64,000 nucleotides of DNA. Origin: Haplomitrium mnioides (taxonomy: Eukaryota > Marchantiophyta > Haplomitriopsida > Calobryales). The stretch covers positions 1 through 64,000 of the forward strand of contig JBNGIS010020169.1 of the NCBI GenBank assembly GCA_049999725.1. Reading direction: 5' to 3'. The notes beneath the pieces were generated by a model, which ran no database searches, was not told the origin of the DNA, and saw only the letters and a list, made by a program, of their open reading frames with translations. Position numbers and translations under genes: made by a program. Shown piece by piece: positions 42,161-54,613 of this stretch (positions within the stretch are counted from its first letter, which is position 1; each line of letters begins with the position of its first letter).

Positions 42161-42866
42161 ATGCATTGATCACAAGATTAAGTTCATTCTATGAAGTACT
42201 CCACCATGCAAAGCATCATATCATTTGCCTCCTCATGAACTAGAAGAATGCAAGTCTCAGATTACGGAATTGCTGGAAAAAGAATTCATTCACCCAAGCA
42301 TTTCTCCTTATGGTGCACCAGTACTATTTGTGAAAAAGAAGGATGGGAGTATGAGGATGTACATTGACTATCGAGCACACAATCAACAAACGGTGAAAAA
42401 TAAATATCCATTACCAATGATGGATGATTTATTTGATCAACTTCAAGGAGCAAATTACTTTACAAAGTTGGACTTGAGAAGCGAATATAATCAAACCCAA
42501 ATCGTGGAAGGTGATGTACAAAAAATCGCGTTTCAAAGTCGGTATGGGGATTTTGAATATCTTGTAATGCTTTTTGGATTAACCAATGCTCCTACAACAT
42601 TTATGGGTCTTATGAATGATATTTTTTGATTTTATTTGGATAAGTTTGTTATTGTCTTTTTAGATGATATTCTCATCTACAGCAAGAGTCTTCAAGAGCA
42701 TCAACAACATCTGCGTACAGTATTAAAGGTACTTCGGAACCACAAGCTATATGTGAAGATGTCCAAATGTAAAATTGGAAAGAGGGAGGTTGACTACTTG
42801 AGTCACCGTATAAGTGCATCAGGAATCCAAGTTATGGATGAGAAAGTGGAGGCAATTCAGAAGTAG
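42161..42866 (+). pseudogene. Chromovirus reverse transcriptase
   Basis: Frames 42225-42629 and 42636-42866 show [47 protein letters not shown] and VFLDDILIYSKS, which is the catalytic xxDD box. A TGA at 42627 (an Arg position in the family) and a TAG after AIQK interrupt it. The enzyme would copy the element RNA into DNA in the particle. Confidence 0.93.
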
Positions 42867-42879
42867 GAAGCTCCTAGTG

Positions 42880-43480
42880 ATCAAACACAACTAAGGGGAT
42901 TTTTGAGGCTAACCAGGTTTTATTGTCGATTTGTGAAAGGTTTTGCACAAATATGAGAACCATTAACCAACTTCCTCAAGAAAAGTCACACATGGTCATG
43001 GGGAGCTGCAGAAGATTTGGCATTCAAAGCATTGAAAAAATCACTTCTTCATGCTCCTATTCTTAAATGGTATGATTCTAAATGACCAATCAAACTTTCG
43101 GTGGATGCATCGAGAAAGGCTATTGGTGGAGTTTTGCAACAAGAATGGGAGGATGGTTGGCATCCTATTGCCTTCTTTTCTAGGAAATTGAGCGACACTG
43201 AGCAAAGCTACCATACTAAGGAGCGGGAAGAATTGGCGATTGTGCTATCAACCAAACATTGGAAGCATTATCTAGGAGATAAGGAGTTTATTGTCGAAAC
43301 CGACCATAAACCCTTAATCTATCTAGAAACTCAAAAGGAGATCTCAAAATGGCAGATTTGTTGGGCGGAGTGGCAACAATGATTCTATATAAAGATGGTC
43401 TACGTGGAAGAAAAACGACAAATTGCATATGCTTTGACCCGCATGTCTCAACTCAACATCTTGTCAAAAATCACAATTCA
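42880..43480 (+). pseudogene. Chromovirus RNase H
   Basis: After the connection (LTRFYCRFVKGFAQ), the frame 43101-43382 gives DASRKAIGGVLQQEWEDGW, FFSRKLSDTEQSYHTKERE and ETDHKPLIYL, the conserved Asp and Glu blocks of Gypsy RNase H. Stops occur near 42955, 43085 and 43381. It would remove the RNA template strand. Confidence 0.92.
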
Positions 43481-43539
43481 TCCCACTTGGTGGATGGAAA
43501 TGTTGGCTACAACAAAAGAAGATGAGGAGATCATGGCCG

Positions 43540-44470
43540 CACAACAAAAAAAAATCTAGTGAAAGAGGTGAGGAGATTGATTTTCTTCCAAAGCAAGGTA
43601 TGGGTTCCTAATAATGTTAAGCTTTGCTCTGAGGTTTTGTATGAAGCACATGATTTGGCAATAGGTGGACATGTTGGAATTGAGAAAACTTTGGACAATC
43701 TTCAACGAGTCTATTATTGGCCTAAGATGCATCAAGATGTGGAGACCTATGTTCGAAGTTGTTTGGCTTGTCAACAAAACAAAGCGACCAATCTTAAACA
43801 TGGAGGTTTATTACAACCGTTGCCTATCCCAAATCGGAGATGGGAACATGTGAGTATGGATATTGTATGTGAGATACCACGTACTTCTACGGGTTATGAT
43901 GCTATTGTTGTTTTTGTGGACAAACTTAGCAAAATGATTCATATCCGTCCAACTACCAAATCAGTGACAACACCAAAGTTAGCACAAATTTATTTGGAAG
44001 TGGTCTACTCTCATCATGGTATCTCCAAAGTGATTATCTCCGACCGTGGTACTCAGTTTAGAAGCATGTTTTGGCACATAATATTTGGTCTTCTCAAAAC
44101 CAAATTGGCTATGTCCATTGTTTATCACCCTCAATCGGATGGTCAAACTGAAATGGCCAATGCACCATCGAAGATATGTTGCGGGCTTTTACTTTGGAAG
44201 AACAAGAAGAATAGGATTGGTTGCTGCCTCTTGTAGAGTTCTCTTACAATAACTCCATCAACAGCTCTACACGAGCCATACCTTTCTTTTTGATGTATGG
44301 TGAGCATCCAACTACTCTATCTAATCTTCATTCTGCATCGCCATCTAAGAGTCCAGCTGTCGATGATTTCCTCTATCGGCTACATCACGACATCCAACGT
44401 GCCAAGGAAAAACTTGAAGTTGCTCGTAATCGCCAAAAAAATATGTCAATGCTCATCATCACAAAGTAAC
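43540..44470 (+). pseudogene. Chromovirus integrase
   Basis: An HHCC zinc module (EAHDLAIGGHVGIEK, then CLACQQNK) precedes the core with MDIVCEIP, ISDRGTQF and SDGQTEMAN, giving the D, D and E catalytic residues. The frame changes near 44160-44221, after which LLPLVEFSYNNSIN continues. The protein would insert the DNA copy and leave the 5-bp duplication seen here. Confidence 0.92.
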
Positions 44471-44579
44471 CTTTGCTATAGGTGACCAAGTTTGACTCTC
44501 TACGTCCAATCTTCCTTTGCTTTACTCTCGTAAGCTATCTGCTCGCTTTATTGGACCATTTGCTATTTCTGCTTGTATT

Positions 44580-44930
44580 GGTGAAGTAGCCTATCAACTT
44601 GTTTTACCTCCTCACATGAAGATTCATCCGGTTTTTCATGTCTCTTTATTACGTGTTTTTGTACCTCACTCTTCCACCTTCACTTGTACCTAAGAACCCT
44701 CTCTACCACCTGAACTTATTGATGGTCATGAAGAATCTGAGGTAGAATAGCTCTTGAAGAAACGCACATGTCGTCGAGGCCATCGTAAGATTGTGGAGTC
44801 CTTGGTTTGTTGGAAAAGCTACCCTCTTTATGAAGCTACTTGAGAGCTATTGGAGAATTTGGCCAATTCCTCTACACTTGTTCACTCATTTGAGAACTCT
44901 CTTACTCGCAACAAGGATATTGCCTCCTAA
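44580..44930 (+). pseudogene. Chromodomain at the integrase C-terminus
   Basis: The region reads MKIHPVFHVSLLR, then GHEESEVE, a stop, then LLKKRTCRRG and LVCWKSYPLYEATWE, the remains of a CHD-type chromodomain as in chromoviral integrases. It ends in aaaaaggaggaggat, the polypurine tract just before the 3' LTR. Confidence 0.85.
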
Positions 44931-44943
44931 AAAGGAGGAGGAT

Positions 44944-45511
44944 TGTAAGAGTCACTAACTTTAGTAAGTTATAGCTAAAAATAATGTCAACTATGTCTAG
45001 AAAGCTATTACTAAGTTAGGGTAGCAAAAAGCAATTGCTATTATAGAGAAATGGACATGTGGTACGAGGAGAGAAAGTCAACGAATTAAAGTAAAAGAGG
45101 GAGTCTAGATAGACTACTTTAGAAGAGGATAAGGACACGTAGCAAGCGGAGAATTAAAGTAAAGAGAAGGTTTTTAAGATAATGACACGTGGCAAAAGGA
45201 GAACTAAAGAGATGGAAGGTTCTAAGGATAAGGACACGTGGCAGAAGGAGAACCAAAGTAAAGGATGGTCCAATTAGAGTGATAGAGAAAAGAGAGGTCC
45301 AATCAAAAGAGGATAGAAAAGGAACCAATGGGGTTCCTCCACATATGTAGGCAAAGTGCCTTCTTTCAAGTATATAAAGAAGGGAGAGTGCCTTGTTTGG
45401 CATCTCTTACCTTGTGGGTTTTCCAAGTTCTTTGTGCACTTCTCTTGTGCTAACTTGTATGTGTTGTATTTGTACTAACGTATGTGTGTAATGTGGGTGT
45501 GTAGTGTTACA
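44944..45511 (+). mobile_element. 3' LTR of the complete chromovirus
   Basis: TGTAAGAG to TGTTACA, 568 bp, nearly the same as the 5' LTR including the TATA-like element near 45370. CATGT follows directly at 45512. Confidence 0.93.
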
Positions 45512-45516
45512 CATGT

Positions 45517-47230
45517 GAACAACATTCTCAACATCTTGGCGTGATTGCAATTGAGTATTCATCAATGTGTCACTCTTGTATTTCTTTTCATTTGAAGAAG
45601 CTCTAGTTCTCAAGTAACAAACTCCAATTTGAGTATCAAAGCCAATGCGCACATAAGGTCTGGTGTTTTGGAAATCGCTTGAAGAAGTCAAGTTTTCTTG
45701 CTTTACTTGTATGTTGGATCCTATATTGGCATAGGGTTTACTCCTACAACCATCACACGGAGACATATATTGTTTTCAAATTGGTCTATTTCACCCAAAA
45801 TATTGGCCACCATATTTGACAATTTTTTATTTCCAATCTTCCTCTTATAAAGCATTCACATTCGAAAGATGATCATCTTGTCCTCCAAATATGAAATGTT
45901 TTTATACACAAATTTTTAAATTCCAATTTTTCTTTTACTCTTGTCATTCTTTTCATTTTGTAATATAAAAAAGAGACAAATAACTACCAAAATTTAGCAA
46001 ACAAATCAATAGAATATAGAGAAATACAAAAAGTCTTTTTTTTTTGGAAATTTTTCTTAAAACAAGAAAATTCTGAAATTTCTTTAGAGAAAATGAAATT
46101 TAAAAGATACAAAGCATCAGTGTAATATATATTAAATTTTTTACCTATGCAAAATGATATAGCAAAAGCTACATGAATAATATTTTGGCAAAACTAACTT
46201 TAAATTTTAAAGTATAAAAGAAACCCAAANNNNNNNNNNTTTTGGCAAAACTAACTTTAAATTTTAAAGTATAAAAGAAACCCAAATAGAAAGTTTCTTT
46301 CCATTATTGTGTGCATACATGTTGTTTGGTTTTTTTTTTGGACGAGTAATTTTTGTTTTCCTTGTATTTTGGTTGTATTTTGCCTCCATGTTTAATATTT
46401 TAATTTGTAAGACATTTTTTCCACTCCATTTATATACTTTCTAAGCCTTGAGAAAATGGCAAATAATGTGTTAATGCTCACAATTGTAGCATTGAAACCT
46501 TTTTGGTACATCACTTAGGTGAAGCCAATTGAGCTAAGTCAATTAGGTCATAGATAGCTAGTGTCTTGTGGTACCAATGAGGATCTCGAGAAGCATCTAT
46601 ACTTGTGGAGTGGCGAGTAAGCCAAATACAATCTTGTGAGGCTCGCTCAAGCTACGATGGTGTAAGAAGGAAATATAGCACAAAATGCATTGAATTTTAG
46701 AAGACCTCAACAAAAAGTTTCATTGTTGAGGAGATTAAGAGGAAGGAATCTTTCAACAATATTTTGATTGAGGCAAATAAGAAAGTATAGATAACTCAAA
46801 TTAATTTTTTGTTTGTTTTTTATGAACCTAAGTTCTTGTGCAAATGAAATAGGGAGTCTATTTGTGCATGGACTCTTGAGTCTATACGCGCATAGACTTT
46901 CAAGTCTAAACATGCATAGACACCGAAGTTCATGTACGCTTGGAGTAAGGAGTCCATATGTGCATAAAGTGTTGAATTTTAAGCAAACATACATTTTTTC
47001 ATCCACTCGTGCTAAGTAATATAGAATCTTTGCTTGAAAATACTCTATCATATAGGATTGCATGACCTTTATACAATTTTGTCTTTTTTAGATGGCACAA
47101 TTTTTTTCAGACATTGTTGCAACCTACCTTGAAGTGAAGCATATGAAATGAGACTTCATCAAACAAATGCTCTCTTTGAAAATTTTGAAGGTCAAGCTAA
47201 GCTTGACAATAACATAGTGAACTCCACACT
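45517..47230 (+). other. Decayed DNA, right flank of the Gypsy insertion
   Basis: It continues the sequence interrupted at 39437 (shared phrase gaacaacat). It contains scattered atgcgcgcatag-type words at 46850-46990 and a 10-N gap. No ORF has a recognised family. Confidence 0.5.
46230..46239. other. 10-N gap between duplicated contig ends
   Basis: The ~47 bases before the gap (tttggcaaaactaactttaa.. to ..gaaacccaaa) are repeated exactly after it. This is the signature of two overlapping contigs placed end to end. Confidence 0.93.
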
Positions 47231-47826
47231 TGTAATGGTCACTAACTTTAGTAAGCTACAACTAAAAATAAAGTAAGATATAGTGTCAACTATGTCTATA
47301 AAGCTATTACTAAGTTAAAGTAGCAAAAAGTCGTTGCTATTATAGAAAGTTGGACATATGGCAAGAAGAGAAAAAGTCAACAAATTAAAGTGAAAGAGGG
47401 ATAGATAATGACACGTAACAAGTGGAGAATTAAAGTAAAGAGAAGGTTCTAAAGATAAAGACACGTGGCAGAAGGAGAACTAAAGAGATAGAAGGTTCTA
47501 AAGATAAGCACACGTGGTAAAAGGAGAACTAAAGAGAGATGGAAGGCTCTAAAGATAAAGACATATGACAAAAGAAGAATAAAAGTAAAGGGTGGTCGAA
47601 TCAGAGTGAGAGAGAAAAGAGAGGTCCAATTAGAAGAGAATGGAAAAGGAACCAATGGGGTTCCTCCACCTATGTAAGCAAAGTTCTTTCTATCAAGTAT
47701 ATAAAGAAAGGAGAGTGTCTTGTTTGGCATCTCTTACCTTGTGGGTTTTTTAAGTTCATTGTGCGCTTCTCTTGTATATGTTATGCTTGTACTAACTTGT
47801 ATGTAATATATGTGGATAGTGCTACA
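47231..47826 (+). mobile_element. 5' LTR of a truncated sister chromovirus
   Basis: TGTAATGG to GCTACA, homologous to the LTRs at 39443 and 44944 with more differences. It is followed by an exact primer-binding site tggtatcagagc at 47828-47839. No matching 3' LTR is present in the window. Confidence 0.9.
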
Positions 47827-47989
47827 ATGGTATCAGAGCTTGGTCTTCTCTAAAGAGTGTGGATTGCTCCTCTTTAGAGAAGCATTAAAGACCTTTTGGA
47901 GTAGTGGAATCTCTACTTTGCATTAACTCCAAGAGAGTTAAACTCTCAAATTTTCATGAATAATCATATAATGGATATCCCATCTTTTA

Positions 47990-49450
47990 TAAGTGAAGAT
48001 AAGAAGTTTGACTTGATACTATGGTAGCTAGGGGATGGAGGAGCATTTGTACCTCCTAGAAATTCTCTAATGAATTCTTTTAATATTCTTGTGTTCATCA
48101 TTGACAAACGTTTCTTTTGTCAATTTTTAGTATATAATTTTAAGGATGATTTTATGGTTTTTGTGATGGAATCAAGTGAACTTGTTATCTTGCCTATGGT
48201 AAATTATGGTGTTACATAGGAGTGTTTTATTTATGTTTTATGATAGATAGAAAATGGATTTGAACCAAACTCCTCTAGAGGAGTTCAACTCCAAGTGCCA
48301 CATTTCTATTCGAGTAACGTATAAGCAAATGCAACAAGATTTTCTTGTTTGTAAGTTTGAAGAGAGGTTTTGTGATTTAGTGTTAGCATCAACTAAACCT
48401 TTTATTTTACCTATTCTACATAGTTGGAATGTGTACGTATTTGTTTTCGTATAAGTTACAAGTAGTTAAGTTATGACAGAAAATCATGGAGGCAAATTTG
48501 AGCAATTTAGAAGAAGTTTGGATGATGGCAAAGTTGGAAGAACTTTAAGCAACCCTTATAGCAAGCCAACAACAAACAAATATGTTAATGGCAGAGATGG
48601 TGAAAATGCGGTTGCCACAAGAGAATGGACAAGGAAGTTGAGAAACGTTGCATCTAAAGATGGGCAAGTCGTGTAAAGTGGATCCTTATGGAAGAAGTTA
48701 CATAGTTGGTGTCGTAGAAAGGTGGGTGTATCAGATGGAATTTCATATAATGTATTATCTTGATACTTTAGATTTGGAGAAGAGGCTATTTGCAAGGTCA
48801 TTTTAATAGAGCACGCATCTATTTGGCTATAGAGATAGGAGTGACAAAAAAATGTACAAGGAAAACAACTTTGTGAAACAGTCTAAAAGATGGCTTACTA
48901 CAAAATTTCAAAGCAATAGACTCTATATTGACTGCAAGGACTAAACTTTGGGAATTGTAGCAATAAGGGAGTGTTGCAAAGTACATTGAAGAGTTTCAAA
49001 GCTTGCAAGTCCAAATTGAAGACATGAGTTCAACAGACGCCCTTGACAAATTTTTGCAAGGGTTAAAAAGGAAGATTAAAAGGGAAGTTATGATGCGCAA
49101 CCTAAAGGATGAGAACAAAGATATCTTGTTTGCTCAAAGAATTGAAGGAACATTGGGGATTGTGCAAGCAAGAGGGAATTTTGGCCCCACGCCTAAGGAG
49201 TTGAGACACATTAGAAGAAGAGATTTCAATCACCCCAATCACCAACTAGAAAGACCACCCAACGGTATAGAAAAGAGAATAGAAGAATGACGAGAAACAT
49301 GAACATGTTACGATTGTGGTTGAAAATGACACATTGCACCGAATCACAAAGGAGTACGATGCAATCAAGGCAAGTGTTTCGACGACCTCTTCATAATGTC
49401 AACAATGGCGAAGATGAAGAATGTCATGGAAACAATGGGCAAAGGAGAGA
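47990..49450 (+). pseudogene. Leader and gag of the truncated sister chromovirus
   Basis: The leader frame (48254-48454, LNQTPLEEFNSKC) and gag pieces (48473-48676; 49003-49290 with DKFLQGLKRKIKREVMM) follow the same order as 40234-41638. The zinc knuckle is ruined by stops (CYDCG, then HIAPN). The copy ends at 49450, where an LTR of a different family begins, and pol does not reappear. Confidence 0.85.
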
Positions 49451-50490
49451 TGTTCTGAAGGACTAGATCGGAAGCAGACTGCATGAGGAGTTCTGAAGGA
49501 AGCAGCTCGTGATAGTCCAAAGAGGTGGATTGGGAAATTGCCTCAAGCTGGGAAATTTGATGGATCAGAAATGATGGGCGAAAGGAGGATTCTGCGCTAG
49601 TTGCATGAAGGCGATGATTTGGAAGAAGTTTGAAGCAGTTCTTTAGGCAATTCAAAAAGTTTGAATTCGGCCATTACAAAAAAAGCATCGGGCATTTGTG
49701 AAAGTTTGAATTAGCTACGGGCAATTCTGAAAGTTCGACGAATGATTTGGAAAAGTTTGAAACAAGATCTCTTGAAAGTTTGAAATGGACCTGCGGCAAG
49801 TTTGGAAGTTCAATGCAGTGAATTGAGAAAGTTCAAAATGGGCATTCGACGCAAGTAGATTTTAAAAGTTCAAAAATTAAGGAGTAGAAAGTAGGAGTTA
49901 GTGAAAAGTTTGAAAATTAGTACAAGAATATTCTCTAATATTAGTTCTAATGGGAAGTTAAATTAGTAGAAATTAGTATAAGAACATTCATTAGTGGTTA
50001 GTTCTAATACGGAGATAAGTTAGTGTAAGTAAACAGAAGTTAGTTATTTAGTTTAAGAATATAATGTGAGTAGCTAGTTCTAATAGGAAGAGTAGCATGT
50101 AAAAGTTAGCTTAGAAGGAAGGTTAGAAGGGAAGTTAGTTTTTTTTTTAGCTCTGTGAATCTAGTGACAGGGGCCATGAACCACCTATAGGAGGAATCAA
50201 TTGTAGGCTTTAGGTAGAATTATCACATATTAGTTTTAGGGAATGTTAATAAGAAGGTTAGTGAGTAGTTTTTAGTTTAAGAAAACAAGCTAATGTTAAA
50301 ACAGTAATCAGCAGAGTTAGGAGTAGTTAGTGACAGTTATTTGTTAGAGTTAGTTGGAGCAAGATAGGGGTACAAGCCTAGTGGTGAGTTTCCCATCATG
50401 CTGGATATCTCATTGTAATATTTGTGGTTCATATAATAAAGTTCAATATATTTTTGTCTATGAGGTCCCCTGCTCTTGGAAATTGCAGAT
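49451..50490 (+). mobile_element. LTR (TGTTCTGAAGG family) inserted in gag
   Basis: It starts TGTTCTGAAGGACTAGATCG. The same family lies in reverse at 63998 to ~63200 with the same runs of gaaagtttgaa words and the ggagttagtgaaaagtttg and gttctaatgggaag segments. An AATAAA near 50439 and a ca-end near 50488 suggest the right border, which I could not fix. It interrupts the sister chromovirus gag. Confidence 0.65.
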
Positions 50491-51770
50491 TTAGAAGGAG
50501 TAGCATGAGTGAGGAACAAGGAACTGAAGTCAAACTTTGGTGATAAATGTTCTGCAAGTTTTCAATTTATAAAGTCAAAAAGATTGCATTAGAGAAGGAC
50601 ATGTCAGGGGGTACTTGGTTGTATTCTGTTGGTGGATCTGAGATCTGAATTCCAGATTGTAATTTGTGGGAGATTTAGGGAGGTAATCAAGTCTGCTTTG
50701 GGTTCTTTTATGTTTTATGTTTGTATACATGTGTTAGGCTGTCAAATCTTGAAAGAAAGAACCTTTTGTGATTCTCTAATTGGTGGATGCTTGTTGGTGG
50801 ATTGCAGTAGAGCAAGTATTGTTCAGAATTGTATGTGCCTATGGAATAAGTGTGTCATTTCACAAGCAAGCAGAGTAGTGGGTGGCTAGAAGAACAACAT
50901 TTGGATATGAGATCAAGGAGGATTGCTCCAGAGCTGAGTTCTCAACATCAACCTCTAGGGTATATCAGGTTGGAGTGACCTAAGTATCCAGCTAGAGGGA
51001 AGGGAATTGGTGTAATGAAGGTAGGCACTGGAGTGTTGTTCTAAGAATTCCAAGCAACTTGGGTGACTGGTTGCTTGGGGATGTTTTTGAAACAACTCTA
51101 GTTTAAAATGTGCCTATACATCAGTTTTCTTGTCATAGGAATGTCAATCATGCGATTTGTGTGATTCTTAGCTAATGTTCTAATATGCTAATTTGTGAGA
51201 AGTGTTTGTTTGTGTTTTATTTGGAGAGAGGGTTGTCAAACCAAGAGAAGGAGAGTGGTCCATCTCTAGAGTGCAGTTTTGGAGCTCTATAAAGAATCTC
51301 GAAAGTCTATAAAAACAATTTAAGAGAAAATTTCTACATAGAATTTGCATGGTTTGATCTCTGGTTACGCCATTTGGGGCTGGAGTGTTCACTGTGTGGT
51401 ACGACACTTTGAAAACATCTGGAGAGGCTTGCAACTCTAAGGACTGTGGAACTCTTCCCTTTAATCTTTAGAACTCCCTCATAAGCTCGATTTGCACTAA
51501 CTCTTCCAATAGTTTGATATAAAAACAGCACATATGCTCCTTTTACACTAACTCCTCGAATAGCTCGGTACAAGAACACTATATACTATATCCCCAGTGT
51601 CTCAATCTTCACCATTTTCTAGATTCTGCTTCCTCCCAAAAATCATTATCAATTTTCTCTTCACCTCTCAAGAGCTTATAGATAACTCATTCCTTCCCCT
51701 CATTCCTTCTCAAATTCACCAAGCTAATATTGCTATTTCTTTTTGCTCCACCACATAATGGGAGGTCAAC
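50491..51770 (+). other. No gene recognised
   Basis: Mixed sequence with short ORFs (for example 50629-50889) and no motif I can name. It may be the internal region of the preceding LTR's element, but there is no gag or pol. Confidence 0.4.
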
Positions 51771-52757
51771 CAACGATACACTCTGCGTTCAGTAAGGGGC
51801 TTGTCTAATATTGTGAAACAACTGAGCTTCAGCTGCTTGCCAATCTCACCACTTCACCTTAGCTTGCATGGGATGTTGACATCAACAACATCCAGGCTGC
51901 ATTATCGATTCGTAGCTCCTCCCTTCCCTTCTATCCTTAATGCACCAAGTCTTTCGTCTATGCCAATCCATCGTTGATCAAAACCTCTGCCATGACTTAT
52001 GATCGTTGCTCCAACTCTGCATTGGTTCAACCTTGACAATTTTCCTCCCGAACCGGTGTAATGTTCATAACCAATGTTGAATCACACTTCGATTTGTCAT
52101 GCCAAAGAAACGCAAAGCATCTTGAATTGATTTGAGTTGAAGGGACAAGTCTGGAATCTCCTTTTGGCTCCTTCAATAGCGATCCATCTGGCTGGTCACC
52201 TTGCACAATCCATAAGCCACATCGTTACGGCTTGAAATCCTCTCTTTTGCAGCAATCAATAGAAGCTGCCTGCACTTTCTCCAGCGACTAAGCAGCCAGT
52301 CTCTGTGGAGTAGGGAAATAGTCCCACAAGCCCTCCCCTTTGGCATGAATGTCATATATAATGATTTAGCTCCTTCATACGTTCGAAAGGTGTCCCCTTA
52401 TGGGGTATAAGGCCACCGCATTTCCCCTTCTCGCCCCTGGACGGACCTAGTCCAGGGCTCTCCCTGGCTATTTGACAAATGCTTCCTAGGCAAGCTGTCC
52501 ATCAACAAAGTAGATAGGGGCTGGCTGGCCCTCGACAAATAGATTAGTTTTTTTTTTCTTTTTTTTAAATCAACTTCTTTATATAAGGCCTTCTCTCCCA
52601 TTGGCCAACTACATAAATTTTTTTCTCATATACTTCTATACACTTCCACAATTATTATACACAAAATATAAACATTATCACTTCCTTCTTACTCCACCAC
52701 GCGGAAAAAGACTCATTCAACCTTTTTTGACCTTCTGTCGGAACCTATGCTCTCACA
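51771..52757 (-). mobile_element. 3' LTR of the minus-strand Gypsy element
   Basis: On the minus strand, the polypurine run ggagaagggggcca is followed by TGTGAGAGCATAGG at 52757. A TATA-like ccttatataaagaag (minus) lies at 52574-52588. The far end is not defined; the left border given is approximate. A matching 5' LTR is not found next to gag at 63 kb, so the element is not complete. Confidence 0.55.
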
Positions 52758-52789
52758 TGGCCCCCTTCTCCATCATGTAGCATCCTCAC

Positions 52790-54613
52790 AAGCACTCATA
52801 AATGATAACGTTTCACCCTCGATCCATTTACTCTTGTTTCAGGCACTTCTCCCAACAAAGTTTTCAACTCCAAGGATCCATTGTCGTAAATCTTTAATAC
52901 CACATAGGGTCCCATCCATCTTACATGTAGCTTCCTTGAGAACCAAAAATATCAATTGTCATATAAAAGCACAAGATCCCCTTCAAAAATATTCACCTTC
53001 TTAAGCTTGGAATCATAAACTTCCTTCCACTTATTCTGAACTTTTTGGATTTCAGCCAAAGCCTGAACTCTGTCTTCCTCCAACTTAACCAAATCCATCA
53101 TCCTTTTCAATAAACTCTCCTCGTCCAGCATACGTTCCTCTTCAACAACTCTTATTGAAGGCGTATCCCACTCCACCGGTGCCAAGGAATGAGTACCATA
53201 GACCAAATAAAACGGGGTCTACTTTGTAGTCACCTTCTTTGCTATTTTGTACGTCCACAAAGCTGAGTATAGCTTCATGTTCCAATCCGATGAGTGTGTT
53301 GAACAAATCTTTGTTAATATCTTATACAATACTCCATTAACTCTTTCGGTGTATCCATTAGCTTTTGGGTTGTAGGGAGTTGTCTTCGTGTGTTTAATCA
53401 GATATGCATCGATAATGCGCTGAATTACCTCATTCAGAAAATGAGTCCCCCTATCACTAATCAGTTCCAAAGGATAGCCAAACCGCGCAATTATATTCTC
53501 AAACAAGAAGTTAGCAACTTCCAATGCTCCATCTTGTCGGGTAGCTTTCGCTTCCACCTATTTGGTGGCATAATCTATACACACTAATATATATCTGTTT
53601 TTGTAATACTTGGATACTGCTGTAATGGGTCCTACAAAATCTATACCCCATTTCTCAAACTGAGCCAAAGGTAAAATTGAGGTAAACGGCCAATGGCTAC
53701 TTGTTATTGGCTTACCCACCCTTTGACATGGGTTACAACTATGAATATAGCCCTTCACATCCTTATACATGGTAGGCCACCAATAGCCTGCCTCATGGAT
53801 CTTCTCCACAATATTGCGTATGGCATAGTGCCCGCCTACTTCATCGTCGTGAAGAGCAGCTATCACCTTCTTAATTTTAGTAGGGTCCAAACAACGTCTC
53901 AATATATCATTAGGTTCTTTCTTATATAATACTCTCTCATAAATCATATATGGCGCCACCTTCTGGAAAAAGATTGCCTCTTCTTCTTTATTCAACCCAA
54001 AAGGCAAAATAGAACTCTTTAGATACAACCAGATCTCCTTATACCAGGGATTCTCCTCCCTTTCCTTCTCAATTAGAAACAAGTTCTCATCCGGAAAGTT
54101 ATAATTCAGATCTTCCATCTTGGCTGGTCTTGGAATTTCGGATAGGAAATCTGCATTCTGATGTAACTTCCTTGGTCTCACGTCCACTTCAAAATCAAAC
54201 TCATGGAGTAGCAACATCCATCTTGCTATCCTCCCAGACAAATCAAGTTTGTTCATTAAGTATTTTAGTGAATTGTAATCCCAATAAATCACAAACGGAT
54301 ACCCTAGTAGATAGTGTTTGAATTTTTTGACTAAAAATATCAGTTCCAACACTTCTCTTTCTGTAACTAAATAATTTTTCTCTGCTGCAGTCAACTTTTG
54401 ACTTGTATAATAAATAGGATGATCCTTCTTGTTTTCATCCTTTTGACTCAATACGCTACCTATTGCAAAGGCCGATACTTCAACATAAGCATGACACTTT
54501 TTATCCCAATCCGGAGGCTTCAAAACAGGTTTTGTAATAAGCTTCTCTTTCAAGCTCCTCTTCTTCCCATTGAAAAACAGAGTTTTTCTGCCACAAATTG
54601 ATAAGTGGAGCAA
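52790..54613 (-). pseudogene. Gypsy RNase H and integrase (Athila/Tat type)
   Basis: The 351-residue minus frame 54613-53558 starts in RNase H ([19 protein letters not shown], then [17 protein letters not shown]). It passes into integrase with a zinc module ([20 protein letters not shown]) and WGIDFVGPI, and ends [11 protein letters not shown]. After one stop, 53557-53219 continues with LISDRGTHF and NPKANGYTERVNG, so D, D and E are all present. 53206-52952 is the C-terminal tail (VYGTHSLAPVEWDTPS). The CIDYATKWVEA-type context and lack of a chromodomain fit the Athila/Tat (OTA) branch. Confidence 0.9.

Larger units (their letters stand above)
39443..45511 (+). mobile_element. Complete Ty3/Gypsy chromovirus, coding region decayed
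   Basis: The two LTRs (39443-40030 and 44944-45511) are highly similar, with one ~20-bp length difference. The primer-binding site, leader frame, gag, protease, RT, RNase H, integrase, chromodomain and polypurine tract are all in order. CATGT flanks it exactly (39438-39442 and 45512-45516). Many in-frame stops look like C-to-T or G-to-A changes (for example TGG to TAG), the usual result of methylcytosine decay. It can no longer encode its own proteins. Confidence 0.95.

Noticed and set aside
44160-44240. Programmed frameshift in integrase
   Set aside because: Other frame breaks and stops in the same element show general decay. Nothing like a slippery site with structure is seen.
50629-50889. 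86-codon ORF as a host gene
   Set aside because: No splice context, motif or neighbouring exons; probably chance in LTR-flanking sequence.
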